A stretch of DNA of 51,295 nucleotides from CAKRHR01 sp964423195 (GTDB lineage: Bacteria; Bacillota; Clostridia; Lachnospirales; Lachnospiraceae), in assembly GCA_964423195.1 (NCBI GenBank), contig CAYRDY010000005.1, forward strand, positions 1-51,295. The letters are read 5' to 3'. Below the pieces are notes generated by a model that saw only the letters and a list, made by a program, of their open reading frames with translations, searched no databases and was not told where the DNA came from. Below, in pieces: positions 8,403 to 16,083 of this stretch. Position numbers and translations under genes: made by a program. Each line of letters opens with the position of its first letter. Positions within the stretch are counted from its first letter, which is position 1.

Positions 8403-8939
8403 ATGGCAGGATATAGAAAACTTGGAAGGACTTCCAACCAAAGAAAAGCCTTACTCAGAAGCCAGGTGACAAGCCTCTTATATCACGGCAGGATCAGGAC
8501 CACCGAGGCGAAGGCCAAGGAGGTCAGAAAGATCGCGGAACACCTGATCGCGCTGGCGGTGAGGGAGAAGGATAACTTCGAGGAAGTGACGGTCCAGGCG
8601 AAGGTCGCCCGCAAGGATAAGGACGGCAAGAGGGTCAAAGAGGTTGTCGACGGCAAGAAAGTGACGGTCTATGATACGGTCGAGAAGAAGATCAAAAAGG
8701 ACAGCCCTTCCAGGCTGCACGCGAGAAGGCAGATGCTCAAAGTCCTTTATCCGGTGACGGATGTGCCGAAGGAGGGCGCGCAGAGAAAACGGAATACAAA
8801 GTCCGTCGATCTGCCGCAGAAACTGTTTGACGAGATCGCGCCGAAGTACGCGAACCGAGAGGGCGGTTACACGAGGATCGTCAAGATCGGCCAGCGCAAG
8901 GGCGATGCGGCCATGGAAGTACTTATTGAATTAGTATAG
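8403..8939 (+). CDS. rplQ: 50S ribosomal protein L17 with a large insertion
   Basis: L17 (178 aa) surrounds the peptide exit tunnel. The canonical start MAGYRKLGRTSNQRKALLRS and the end GGYTRIVKIGQRKGDAAMEVLIELV are intact. The protein is about 50-60 residues longer than typical L17 because of a lysine-rich segment at roughly residues 60-125 (for example KDKDGKRVKEVVDGKKV). I recall similar lengthening in Lachnospiraceae L17. Last gene of the operon; a strong terminator begins five bases after its TAG stop. Confidence 0.97.
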   Translation: MAGYRKLGRTSNQRKALLRSQVTSLLYHGRIRTTEAKAKEVRKIAEHLIALAVREKDNFEEVTVQAKVARKDKDGKRVKEVVDGKKVTVYDTVEKKIKKDSPSRLHARRQMLKVLYPVTDVPKEGAQRKRNTKSVDLPQKLFDEIAPKYANREGGYTRIVKIGQRKGDAAMEVLIELV

Positions 8940-8944
8940 TCTTT

Positions 8945-8980
8945 AAAAAGCGTAGAATACCTGGTATTTTACGCTTTTTT
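8945..8980 (+). terminator. Rho-independent terminator of the ribosomal operon
   Basis: A 17-bp stem, 8945-8961 pairing with 8963-8979 (AAAAAGCGTA arm against TACGCTTTTT), has one G-T wobble and runs into six T residues. It directly follows rplQ. Confidence 0.92.
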
Positions 8981-9008
8981 AATCAGGTGCGACGGACAGG
9001 GCATTTTT

Positions 9009-9108
9009 NNNNNNNNNNNNNNNNNNNNNNNNNNNNNNNNNNNNNNNNNNNNNNNNNNNNNNNNNNNNNNNNNNNNNNNNNNNNNNNNNNNNNNNNNNNN
9101 NNNNNNNN
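9009..9108. other. Assembly gap (100 N)
   Basis: Exactly 100 N between the rplQ terminator and the AEC carrier gene; the standard length means that the true distance is unknown. The right flank is repetitive, which may be why the assembly broke here. Confidence 0.97.
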
Positions 9109-9147
9109 CGGGTCGCGGCCGACTGGAAATTTTTTCGGGTCGCGGCC
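9109..9147. repeat. CGGGTCGCGGCC repeat bordering the gap
   Basis: CGGGTCGCGGCC occurs at 9109-9120 and again at 9136-9147, a 27-base period with an intervening T tract (GGAAATTTTTT). The first copy touches the N run, so more copies may be hidden in the gap. Confidence 0.7.
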
Positions 9148-9180
9148 CGGCGGCAGTTTTTGTGAGGTCGGGGAAGGAAT

Positions 9181-10095
9181 ATGGAAATTGTTGGTATCAC
9201 GGTCAATCAGATTATACAGATGTTTGTATTGATCTTTGTCGGCGTCGTCTGTACTAAGGTCGGGCTTTTGGATTCGCAGAGATCCAAGACGCTCTCGGAT
9301 GTGGTGACAAAGGTCGTGACTCCGGCACTTGTCATCAGCTCGTTTCAGCGCGAATTTGATCCCAAAATGCTGCGCAATCTGCTGATCGCATTGGCTCTGA
9401 GCATATTCAGCCTGGCGCTCTCTTGGGTGGTGGTTCGGCTTTTGCTGCGCAAAAATGACAAGTTTGACTACAAAGTCGAGCGCTTCGCCGCCATGTATTC
9501 CAACTGCGGATTCATGGGCATTCCGCTGGCTTACGGCGTTTTCGGAGACGACGGCGTCTTCTACATCGCCGGATTTAATCTGCTCTTCAATCTGCTCGTA
9601 TTTACCATCGGGCAGAATTCGATGATGGAAAAACCGTCCGGCAGTTTCTGGAAACAGATGATCACCCCGGTGTCTGTCGCCTCGGTGATCGCGGTGCTGC
9701 TCTTTGTGCTGAGAGTCGACCTGCCGGATGTGATCGGCAGCCCGATCGAGATGATCGGGGATATGACCACGCCGCTCGCGATGCTCACGGCAGGTGTCTC
9801 CGTGACGCAGGTCAATTTCGCGAAAGCATTAAAAAACCGCAGATTATATGTTGTCTGTGCGCTGAAATTGCTGGTGATTCCGATTCTCTTTGTATTGGCC
9901 ACAAAGTTTTTGCCGCTGCCGGAGGACGTCTTCATGGCGATTGTTCTGGCGACCGCATGCCCGACGGCGACCGTGACCGTGCTGTTCTCGGTACTCTACG
10001 GGCGTGATGATACCTATGCCTCGGAGATTTTTGCCGCCTCCACCCTCTTTTCGATTGTGACCATTCCACTGGTGGTGGCGCTGGCGGTGCTTTAG
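9181..10095 (+). CDS. AEC-family membrane carrier
   Basis: A 304-residue integral membrane protein with about ten hydrophobic segments, beginning GITVNQIIQMFVLIFVGVV. The AEC (auxin efflux carrier, Mem_trans) signatures are VVTPALVISSF, YSNCGFMGIPLAYGVFG, TTPLAMLTAGVSV and a C-terminal ATACPTATVTVLFSVLYG. Family members export or take up small organic acids such as malate; the substrate cannot be told here. GGGGAAGGA precedes the ATG. It stands between the rplQ terminator and the ECF genes, where many relatives go straight from rplQ to ecfA. Confidence 0.88.
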   Translation: MEIVGITVNQIIQMFVLIFVGVVCTKVGLLDSQRSKTLSDVVTKVVTPALVISSFQREFDPKMLRNLLIALALSIFSLALSWVVVRLLLRKNDKFDYKVERFAAMYSNCGFMGIPLAYGVFGDDGVFYIAGFNLLFNLLVFTIGQNSMMEKPSGSFWKQMITPVSVASVIAVLLFVLRVDLPDVIGSPIEMIGDMTTPLAMLTAGVSVTQVNFAKALKNRRLYVVCALKLLVIPILFVLATKFLPLPEDVFMAIVLATACPTATVTVLFSVLYGRDDTYASEIFAASTLFSIVTIPLVVALAVL

Positions 10096-10227
10096 ATCGG
10101 CGGGAGGCAAGCGGTGCGCTCTTGGATTTGATACCGGCGCTGGCACGCAGAGACGGACTGCAGGGACACTCAAGCTGACAGCGGCCGTTTGCGGTCGTGT
10201 CAGGAATGATGAGATACGAGGTTGGAT

Positions 10228-11100
10228 ATGGGGATTATTAAAGCACTGCAGCTTGTTTATGATTATTTAACGCATGATGATGAGAGCGACGCGGAGATCC
10301 GCGACAGGGCGCTCGACCATATTGATCTGGATGTGGCGGCCGGTCAGTTTATCGCCATACTCGGTCACAATGGCTCTGGAAAGTCGACGCTGGCCAGGCA
10401 TATCAACGCGATCCTGCAGCCGACAGAGGGGACATTGTGGGTGAACGGTATCGATACGTCGGACGACGCGCGTATCTGGGATGTGCGTCAGAGCGCGGGT
10501 ATGGTGTTCCAGAATCCGGACAATCAGATCATCGGAAGTATCGTCGAGGAGGATGTGGGTTTTGGCCCTGAAAATACGGGCGTGCCGACGGATGAGATCT
10601 GGAAGCGCGTCTTTGAGAGCCTTGAGGCGGTGGGGATGATGGATTACCGAGAGCACTCGCCGAACAAATTGTCGGGCGGACAAAAGCAGCGGGTGGCGAT
10701 CGCCGGTGTGATGGCGATGCGCCCGGACTGTATCGTTTTGGATGAGCCGACGGCCATGCTTGACCCCGACGGCCGCAGGGAAGTGATCCGCACGGTCACG
10801 GAGCTCAATCAGTCGGTCGGCGTGACAGTCATCCTCATTACCCATCACATGGATGAGGTGATTTGCGCGGACAGGGTGTTGGTGATGGACAATGGCCGGA
10901 TCGCGATGCAGGGGACGCCGAGGGAAGTTTTCTCTCAGGCCGAGCGCTTAAAAGCTCTGTGTCTCGACGTGCCGCAGGCGACGGAACTGGCCTTTGAGCT
11001 AAAAAAAGCGGGACTGCCGATACCGGACGGTATTCTGACGATCGAGGAATTGGAAGAAGTGATCGTCTCGCTGGCACACGACATGGACACAGGGCGATAA
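10228..11100 (+). CDS. ecfA1: ECF transporter ATPase A1
   Basis: First ATPase (290 aa) of the energy-coupling factor module that drives several vitamin-specific S components. Walker A GHNGSGKST is at residues 46-54, followed by Q-loop VFQNPDNQI, the signature LSGGQKQRVAIAG, Walker B CIVLDEPTAMLDPDGR and switch His in THHMDE. The chosen ATG at 10228 follows a GAGG box; a TTG two codons earlier is possible. An unusually long 147-base GC-rich spacer separates it from ecfA2. Confidence 0.93.
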   Translation: MGIIKALQLVYDYLTHDDESDAEIRDRALDHIDLDVAAGQFIAILGHNGSGKSTLARHINAILQPTEGTLWVNGIDTSDDARIWDVRQSAGMVFQNPDNQIIGSIVEEDVGFGPENTGVPTDEIWKRVFESLEAVGMMDYREHSPNKLSGGQKQRVAIAGVMAMRPDCIVLDEPTAMLDPDGRREVIRTVTELNQSVGVTVILITHHMDEVICADRVLVMDNGRIAMQGTPREVFSQAERLKALCLDVPQATELAFELKKAGLPIPDGILTIEELEEVIVSLAHDMDTGR

Positions 11101-11247
11101 GGCCGCCACGCGGCAGGCGTAACGGGACGCGGCGCGCGTGAGATAGACATAGCATGAGAAGCGGCGGCGCACGGGCCAAGCGCAGTGTGAATGGCGGTGG
11201 CGAATAGGACAGGTATAGGGTGTCGGCGACGGCACGGAGATCACAGT

Positions 11248-12108
11248 ATGGCTTTAAAATTAGAACATATCAATTATATATATAGTCCGGATACGGCTTT
11301 CAAAAAGCAGGCGCTCAGCGATGTCTGCCTGGAGATCGGCGACGGGGAGTTTATCGGCCTGATCGGGCACACGGGCTCCGGAAAATCGACGTTGATCCAG
11401 CATCTGAACGGATTAATCCGGGCGACCTCCGGAGAGATCTATTATAACGGGCAGAATATCTACGATGAGCATTTTGTCATGAGAGATCTGCGCTCAAAAG
11501 TCGGACTGGTGTTTCAGTATCCCGAACATCAGCTCTTCGAGGTGACGGTCATGAAGGATGTGTGTTTCGGCCCGGAAAATTTAGGCCTGTCCGCGCAGGT
11601 GTGTGAGGCGAGGGCAAGGGAGGCACTGCAAATGGTGGGCCTCAGCGAAAAATACTGGCAGAAGCCGCCGTTTGAGCTGTCCGGCGGGCAAAAGAGACGG
11701 GCCGCGATTGCGGGCGTGCTGGCCATGAGGCCGGAGGTGCTGATCCTCGATGAGCCGACCGCGGGTCTGGATCCGAGGGGGCGCGGTGAGATTCTGGATC
11801 AGATGAAGCGCCTGCATGAGGAGCTGCACATGACGATCATCCTTGTCTCCCACAGTATGGAGGAAGTCGCCAGCTACGTGGAGCGCGTCATCGTCATGAA
11901 CGAGGGCAGCGTGATCTTTGATGATCGGCCCAAGGACGTGTTTAAGCACTATGAGGCGCTTGAAGAGATAGGACTGGCGGCGCCGCAGATGACCTATCTG
12001 ATGGGGCGGCTGGCCAAAAGGGGCTTTGACGTGCCGGAAACCGTGACGACGGTTGAGGAGGCCAAGGCCGTCATTTTGAGGAATCTGAGGGCGGAGGCGG
12101 ACCGATGA
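11248..12108 (+). CDS. ecfA2: ECF transporter ATPase A2
   Basis: Second ECF ATPase (286 aa), which pairs with EcfA1. Walker A GHTGSGKST is at residues 40-48, then VFQYPEHQLFEVTV (the EcfA-type Q loop), signature LSGGQKRRAAIAG and Walker B LILDEPTAGLDPRGR. The ATG at 11248 gives the family N-terminus MALKLEHINYIYS and follows a CACGGAGA box; an upstream ATG at 11191 would add 19 residues of untypical sequence. Its stop overlaps the ecfT start by four bases. Confidence 0.94.
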   Translation: MALKLEHINYIYSPDTAFKKQALSDVCLEIGDGEFIGLIGHTGSGKSTLIQHLNGLIRATSGEIYYNGQNIYDEHFVMRDLRSKVGLVFQYPEHQLFEVTVMKDVCFGPENLGLSAQVCEARAREALQMVGLSEKYWQKPPFELSGGQKRRAAIAGVLAMRPEVLILDEPTAGLDPRGRGEILDQMKRLHEELHMTIILVSHSMEEVASYVERVIVMNEGSVIFDDRPKDVFKHYEALEEIGLAAPQMTYLMGRLAKRGFDVPETVTTVEEAKAVILRNLRAEADR

Positions 12109-12908
12109 TCAGAGATATCACACTGGGGCAGTATTACCCTGCGGAATCTGTGCTGCACAGGATGGATCCGCGGGTGAAACTTGCCGGGACGATTATATTT
12201 ATTGTTGCCCTGTTTTTGGCGGACAATATTTTTGCCTATGCCCTGATCACGGCGTTCTTGGCGGCGGTGATCATCATCTCCAGAGTGCCCTTCAAATTTA
12301 TGGTCAAGGGCCTGCGGGCGATCCTGTTTATTCTGCTGTTCACGGCGGCGCTCAATTTATTTTTGACGCCGGGCACGGAGATCTGGCGCCTATGGATTTT
12401 TAAGGTGACGCGGGAGGGCGTGATCACGGCCGTCAAGATGGCGGTGCGCCTGATTTATCTGATCATCGGGTCGTCGCTGATGACGCTGACCACGACGCCG
12501 AACCATTTGACGGACGGCCTGGAGAAGGCGCTGAGACCGCTAAAAAAGGTACATTTTCCGGTTCACGAGATCGCCATGATGATGTCGATCGCGCTGCGCT
12601 TTATCCCGATCCTTTTGGAGGAGACGGATAAGATCATGAAGGCGCAGCAGGCCAGGTGCGCGGATTTTGAGAGCGGCAATATCCTTCGGCGCGCCAGGGC
12701 GATGGTGCCGATTTTGGTGCCGCTGTTTGTATCGTCGTTTCGGCGGGCAAATGACCTGGCACTGGCGATGGAGGCGCGCTGCTATCACGGCGGCGAGGGC
12801 CGCACGCAGATGAAGCCGCTCAAATATTATCGGCGGGATTTTATCGGCTACGCGGTGCTGTTCGCCTTTTTGGCGGCGGTGATCGCGCTCAATGCGGTGG
12901 GACGGTGA
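12105..12908 (+). CDS. ecfT: ECF transporter transmembrane subunit EcfT
   Basis: EcfT (267 aa) is the scaffold that couples EcfA1/EcfA2 to interchangeable S components. The N-terminus GQYYPAESVLHRMDPRVKL is typical; several membrane helices follow. The two coupling helices carry Ala-Arg-x motifs, here QQARCADF and MEARCYHGG, with Cys where Gly is commoner. It overlaps ecfA2 (ATGA) and truA (GTGA), which points to a tightly coupled operon. No S component lies in the window, so this is a shared group II module. Confidence 0.94.
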   Translation: MIRDITLGQYYPAESVLHRMDPRVKLAGTIIFIVALFLADNIFAYALITAFLAAVIIISRVPFKFMVKGLRAILFILLFTAALNLFLTPGTEIWRLWIFKVTREGVITAVKMAVRLIYLIIGSSLMTLTTTPNHLTDGLEKALRPLKKVHFPVHEIAMMMSIALRFIPILLEETDKIMKAQQARCADFESGNILRRARAMVPILVPLFVSSFRRANDLALAMEARCYHGGEGRTQMKPLKYYRRDFIGYAVLFAFLAAVIALNAVGR

Positions 12909-13654
12909 GAGCGTTGCGGCGGATCAAATTGATCGTGGCCTATGACGGGACAAATTACTGCGGATGGCAGGTTCAGCCCAACGGCATCTCCATCCAGTCG
13001 GTGCTGCAGAGCGCCATCGAGGATACGCTGGGTGAGAAGATTATGCTGACCGGCGCCAGCCGCACGGACGCGGGCGTCCACGCGCTGGGGCAGGTGGCGG
13101 TGTTTGATACAAATAAGGAAAATATTGAGGATAAAAAATTTGCCATTGCCATCAATCAGCGGCTGCCGCGGGATATCGTGATTCAGGACTCGGAGGAGGT
13201 GGCGCCGGATTTTCATCCGCGCTATCGCGATGCGCTGAAGACGTATCAGTACAGGATTTTGAATCGCCGTTTTATGTTGCCCAAAGAGCGCCTGTACAGC
13301 TACTTTGTGCCGAGAAAACTCAATGAGGAGGCCATGAGGTCGGCCGGTGCCCTGCTGGTGGGCAGGCATGATTTTAAAAATTTCTGTTCCTTGAGGACCT
13401 CCGCCGCGAGTACCGTGCGCACGGTCAAATCTCTGGATTTCGAGAACGACGACGGCATGATCACCATGACGGTGACCGGCGATGGATTCCTTTACAATAT
13501 GGTAAGAATTATTGTCGGGGCGCTCCTGAAAGTGGGCTTCGGCCAAAAAAGCGAGGCGGATATATGGCGCGCCCTCAACAGTGATGAGCGGCGGATCGCC
13601 GGGCCGACGGCGCCGCCCCAGGGTCTGACACTGATGGAGATCAAATATCTGTGA
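12905..13654 (+). CDS. truA: tRNA pseudouridine synthase A
   Basis: TruA (249 aa) makes pseudouridine at positions 38-40 of tRNA anticodon arms. The catalytic aspartate is D55 in GASRTDAGVHALGQ; other family segments are YDGTNYCGWQVQPN, HPRYRDALKTYQYRI and GDGFLYNMVRIIVG. The start is GTG at 12905, overlapping the ecfT stop by four bases. A degenerate copy of its last 40 bases lies 70 bases downstream. Confidence 0.97.
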   Translation: MRALRRIKLIVAYDGTNYCGWQVQPNGISIQSVLQSAIEDTLGEKIMLTGASRTDAGVHALGQVAVFDTNKENIEDKKFAIAINQRLPRDIVIQDSEEVAPDFHPRYRDALKTYQYRILNRRFMLPKERLYSYFVPRKLNEEAMRSAGALLVGRHDFKNFCSLRTSAASTVRTVKSLDFENDDGMITMTVTGDGFLYNMVRIIVGALLKVGFGQKSEADIWRALNSDERRIAGPTAPPQGLTLMEIKYL

Positions 13655-13730
13655 TAGGCGGCTGTTTACCGGATGGGAGGCGTCGACACAGGGTTTGACA
13701 CGGATGGGGATCAGATCACTGTGATACGGG
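13621..13730. repeat. Degenerate duplication of the truA 3' end
   Basis: The 40 bases at 13621-13660 (last truA codons, stop and first spacer bases) are matched at 13691-13730 with 32 of 40 identities by hand alignment, a 70-base period. The second copy lies in the spacer before the radical SAM gene and supplies the G-rich ACGGGGG stretch that acts as that gene's ribosome binding site. Confidence 0.7.
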
Positions 13731-13740
13731 GGTGCTAGTT

Positions 13741-14706
13741 ATGGCGGAGGACGGATGCAGGCTTTGCCCGCGCCAGTGCGGCGTGCGCCGAGATCTCGGA
13801 GGGATCGGATACTGTGGTGTGGATGACCGCCTCAGGGTCGGCAGGGCGGCACTGCATATGTGGGAGGAGCCGTGTATTTCCGGCGGGCCGGATGAATGGG
13901 ATTTGACCGGAGATGCAGATGACGCGGACGCGCCGCGGATGAGTGTTCGGGCGCCCGGCTCCGGTGCTGTTTTTTTCAGCGGCTGTCCGCTGCGCTGTGT
14001 GTACTGTCAGAACAGTGACCTCGCGGCCGCGAGATGCGGGCGGGAGATCACCGAGGAGCGGCTGGGAGATATCTTTCTGGAGCTGCAGGAGAAGGGCGCG
14101 GCCAATATCAATCTGGTGACGCCGACCCACTATACGCCGCAGATCATCAAGGCCCTGGACAGGGTGCGCCATCGCCTGCACATTCCTGTGGTACATAATA
14201 CGGGCGGCTATGAGCGCGTGGAGACGCTGAGGATGCTGGACGGCTATATTGATATCTACCTGACGGATTTTAAATATATGGACAGCGCGCTCGCCGAGAG
14301 GTACTCCAAAGCGCCGGATTACCCGCGGGTCGCGCAGGCGGCGCTGTCGGAGATGGTTCGGCAGACGGGCGCGCCGGTATTTTCCCGCGGCGGGGGGCAG
14401 GAGTTGATGCGCAAAGGCGTGATCGTGCGCCATCTGATGCTGCCGGGGCAGCTGATCGACGCCAAAAAAATCGTGCGCCATGTCTATGAGACCTACGGCA
14501 ATCAGGTTTATCTGAGCCTGATGAATCAGTATACGCCGATGCCTCAGGTGCGGGGCATTCCGGAGCTTGACCGGCGAGTGAAAAGAAAATCTTACGAGAG
14601 ACTGGTGGATTTCGCCATCGGTCTGGGCGTTGAGAATGCCTATATTCAGCGCGGCGGGACGTCAAAAGAGAGCTTTATTCCGGATTTTTCAGGCGAGGGC
14701 GTGTGA
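13741..14706 (+). CDS. PflX-like radical SAM protein
   Basis: A 321-residue radical SAM enzyme of the uncharacterised pyruvate-formate-lyase-activase-like group (COG1313). The CxxxCxxC cluster motif is at C82, C86 and C89 (GCPLRCVYCQNSD); the N-terminus has extra cysteines C6, C9, C13 and C25 that could bind metal or a second cluster. Later segments include VTPTHYTPQIIKAL, HNTGGYERVETLRML and a C-terminal LMNQYTPMPQV. The ATG at 13741 sits eight bases after a GGGGG box. The substrate is unknown; no glycyl-radical enzyme is adjacent. Confidence 0.85.
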   Translation: MAEDGCRLCPRQCGVRRDLGGIGYCGVDDRLRVGRAALHMWEEPCISGGPDEWDLTGDADDADAPRMSVRAPGSGAVFFSGCPLRCVYCQNSDLAAARCGREITEERLGDIFLELQEKGAANINLVTPTHYTPQIIKALDRVRHRLHIPVVHNTGGYERVETLRMLDGYIDIYLTDFKYMDSALAERYSKAPDYPRVAQAALSEMVRQTGAPVFSRGGGQELMRKGVIVRHLMLPGQLIDAKKIVRHVYETYGNQVYLSLMNQYTPMPQVRGIPELDRRVKRKSYERLVDFAIGLGVENAYIQRGGTSKESFIPDFSGEGV

Positions 14707-14827
14707 GCAAAAAGGCTGCCCAAAGCGCGGCGGACGCGGACCGGACCTGTCAGAATTCGGACAAAAATATCGCAAAAATATCGCTTCAAATGATGCCGTG
14801 ACGTCCGGCAAAAATTTGCAAAAACGC
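14707..14827 (+). other. Upstream part of the rplM intergenic region
   Basis: No gene is visible in the 327 bases between the radical SAM gene and rplM. This first part contains a short direct repeat AAAAATATCGC near 14761-14783 and no clear terminator. The remainder holds the rplM promoter and leader, annotated separately. Confidence 0.5.
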
Positions 14828-14856
14828 TTGACAAGAAATAACGCATGCCATATAAT
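14828..14856 (+). promoter_or_regulatory. Consensus promoter of rplM-rpsI
   Basis: Perfect TTGACA (14828-14833) and TATAAT (14851-14856) with an optimal 17-base spacer. Transcription should start near 14863 and leave an untranslated leader of about 170 bases before rplM. Confidence 0.93.
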
Positions 14857-14865
14857 ATGATACGA

Positions 14866-14975
14866 ACGCCGAAAAGGCATTTGTCTCATGATTTCATGAA
14901 AAGGCACGATTTCGGCATGAAAAATGTGATGATATGTTTATGAATACTATAGCCAAAGCCCCGGAGTATAGTATT
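14866..14975 (+). ncRNA. Structured leader of rplM, possible L13 leader
   Basis: Downstream of the promoter, GCCGAAA (about 14869-14875) can pair with TTTCGGC (about 14912-14918), enclosing a smaller CATGA/TCATG hairpin. A second element is the perfect 9-bp inverted repeat 14943-14951 with 14967-14975 (AATACTATA and TATAGTATT) around a 15-base loop. Ribosomal protein L13 leaders that control rplM-rpsI are known in Firmicutes (Rfam L13_leader); whether this matches that family is inference. Confidence 0.6.
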
Positions 14976-15033
14976 TAAACAATATATAAGCAAATTTATT
15001 CATTGTTATGTACTATCACGAGGAGGAAAAGAC

Positions 15034-15468
15034 ATGAAAAGCTATGTGGCTACCGCGTCTTCGATTGAGAGAAAATGGTATGTCGTTGACGCAGATGGAC
15101 AGACTTTAGGACGTTTATCATCGGAGATTGCCAAAGTGCTGAGAGGCAAACACAAACCGACCTTCACGCCGTACATGGACACCGGCGATTATGTGATCGT
15201 TGTCAACGCGGCGAAAGTCAGAGTGACAGGCAAGAAATTAAATCAAAAGATTTATTACAGACATTCAGATTATGTCGGCGGCCTCAAAGAGACGACATTA
15301 AAGGAAATGATGGCCAAAAAGCCGGAAGATGTTATTTATCTCTCTGTAAAAGGCATGCTTCCAAAAGGGCCTTAGGGAAGGCCGATGTAGAAAAAGCACC
15401 ATGTGTACGCGTGTCCGGAACACAAGCACGCGGCCCAGCAGCCGGAAGTATTAGAATTGAAGTACTGA
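15034..15468 (+). CDS. rplM: 50S ribosomal protein L13, frame interrupted by two in-frame TAG codons
   Basis: L13 is an early-assembly large-subunit protein. Residues 1-113 are normal (MKSYVATASSIERKWYVVDA to VKGMLPKGP). Then TAG occurs at 15373-15375 and again at 15388-15390, yet the same frame continues with VYACPEHKHAAQQPEVLELKY and stops at TGA 15466-15468, giving the family's usual length of about 142-144. Between them the frame reads *GRPM*KKHH where relatives read about LGRAMYKKLH, and VYACP replaces VYAGP. Each difference is explained by a single-base transversion, not by an indel. Candidates are a local sequence error, true truncation, or readthrough. RBS GAGGAGG precedes the ATG. 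Confidence 0.9.
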
Positions 15469-15500
15469 TCAGAGTTTGATTTGGAAGGAGAGAAATTACA

Positions 15501-15893
15501 GTGGCAGCAGTAAAATATTACGGAACAGGCAGAAGAAAGAAAAGCATTGCCAGGGTATACCTCGTACCGGGTACAGGCAAAGTGACGATAAATAAAAGAG
15601 ACATCGATGATTATTTTGGCATGGAGACATTGAAAGTCGTCGTCAAGCAGCCGCTTGTGGCGACCAACACCACGGACAAATTTGACGTGCAGGTCAATGT
15701 CCATGGCGGTGGTTTCACGGGCCAGGCAGGCGCGATCAGGCACGGTATCTCCAGGGCGCTGCTCAAGGCAGACGCGGATTACAGGCCGACACTTAAAAAA
15801 GCCGGTTATCTCACCAGAGACCCGCGTATGAAGGAAAGAAAGAAGTACGGTCTCAAAGCAGCAAGGCGTGCGCCACAGTTTTCCAAGCGTTAA
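15501..15893 (+). CDS. rpsI: 30S ribosomal protein S9
   Basis: S9 (130 aa) reaches into the P site with its basic C-terminal tail. The sequence has YYGTGRRKKSIARVYLVPGTG, VHGGGFTGQAGAIRHGISRAL and the terminal RRAPQFSKR. It starts with GTG at 15501 behind an AAGGAG box at 15485-15490. It is the normal partner of rplM and shares its promoter; a terminator follows. Confidence 0.98.
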   Translation: MAAVKYYGTGRRKKSIARVYLVPGTGKVTINKRDIDDYFGMETLKVVVKQPLVATNTTDKFDVQVNVHGGGFTGQAGAIRHGISRALLKADADYRPTLKKAGYLTRDPRMKERKKYGLKAARRAPQFSKR

Positions 15894-15927
15894 TTTCGTT
15901 TTCTGCGAAATCAGGTGTTAAGAAGGT

Positions 15928-15967
15928 CCGACACGGATGGCAGCATGTCCTCCATGTCGGGCTTTTT
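15928..15967 (+). terminator. Terminator after rpsI
   Basis: CCGACACGGA (15928-15937) pairs with TCCATGTCGG (15951-15960) with one mismatch, followed by GCTTTTT. Confidence 0.8.
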
Positions 15968-15970
15968 CAA

Positions 15971-16010
15971 TTCTTAAGAATTTATTGCTGAAAAAATTTT
16001 TTCTTAAGAT
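15971..16010. promoter_or_regulatory. Paired TTCTTAAGA palindromes upstream of MBOAT gene
   Basis: The palindrome TTCTTAAGAA at 15971-15980 is nearly repeated as TTCTTAAGAT at 16001-16010, exactly 30 bases apart (about three helical turns), 75-110 bases before the MBOAT start. This looks like a pair of operator half-sites; the binding protein is unknown. Confidence 0.4.
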
Positions 16011-16083
16011 TTTTGCTTCTCAAGATGATGCATGATTGTCTCTAATATGTCTCGCTTGCAGTCGGTTGAAAAGGTGACTTCTA

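Noticed and set aside
15373..15390. Genome-wide recoding of TAG as an amino acid
   Set aside because: Many genes here end in TAG at the expected place (rplF, rplR, rplQ), and the rplM region also has other odd substitutions, which a code change would not explain.
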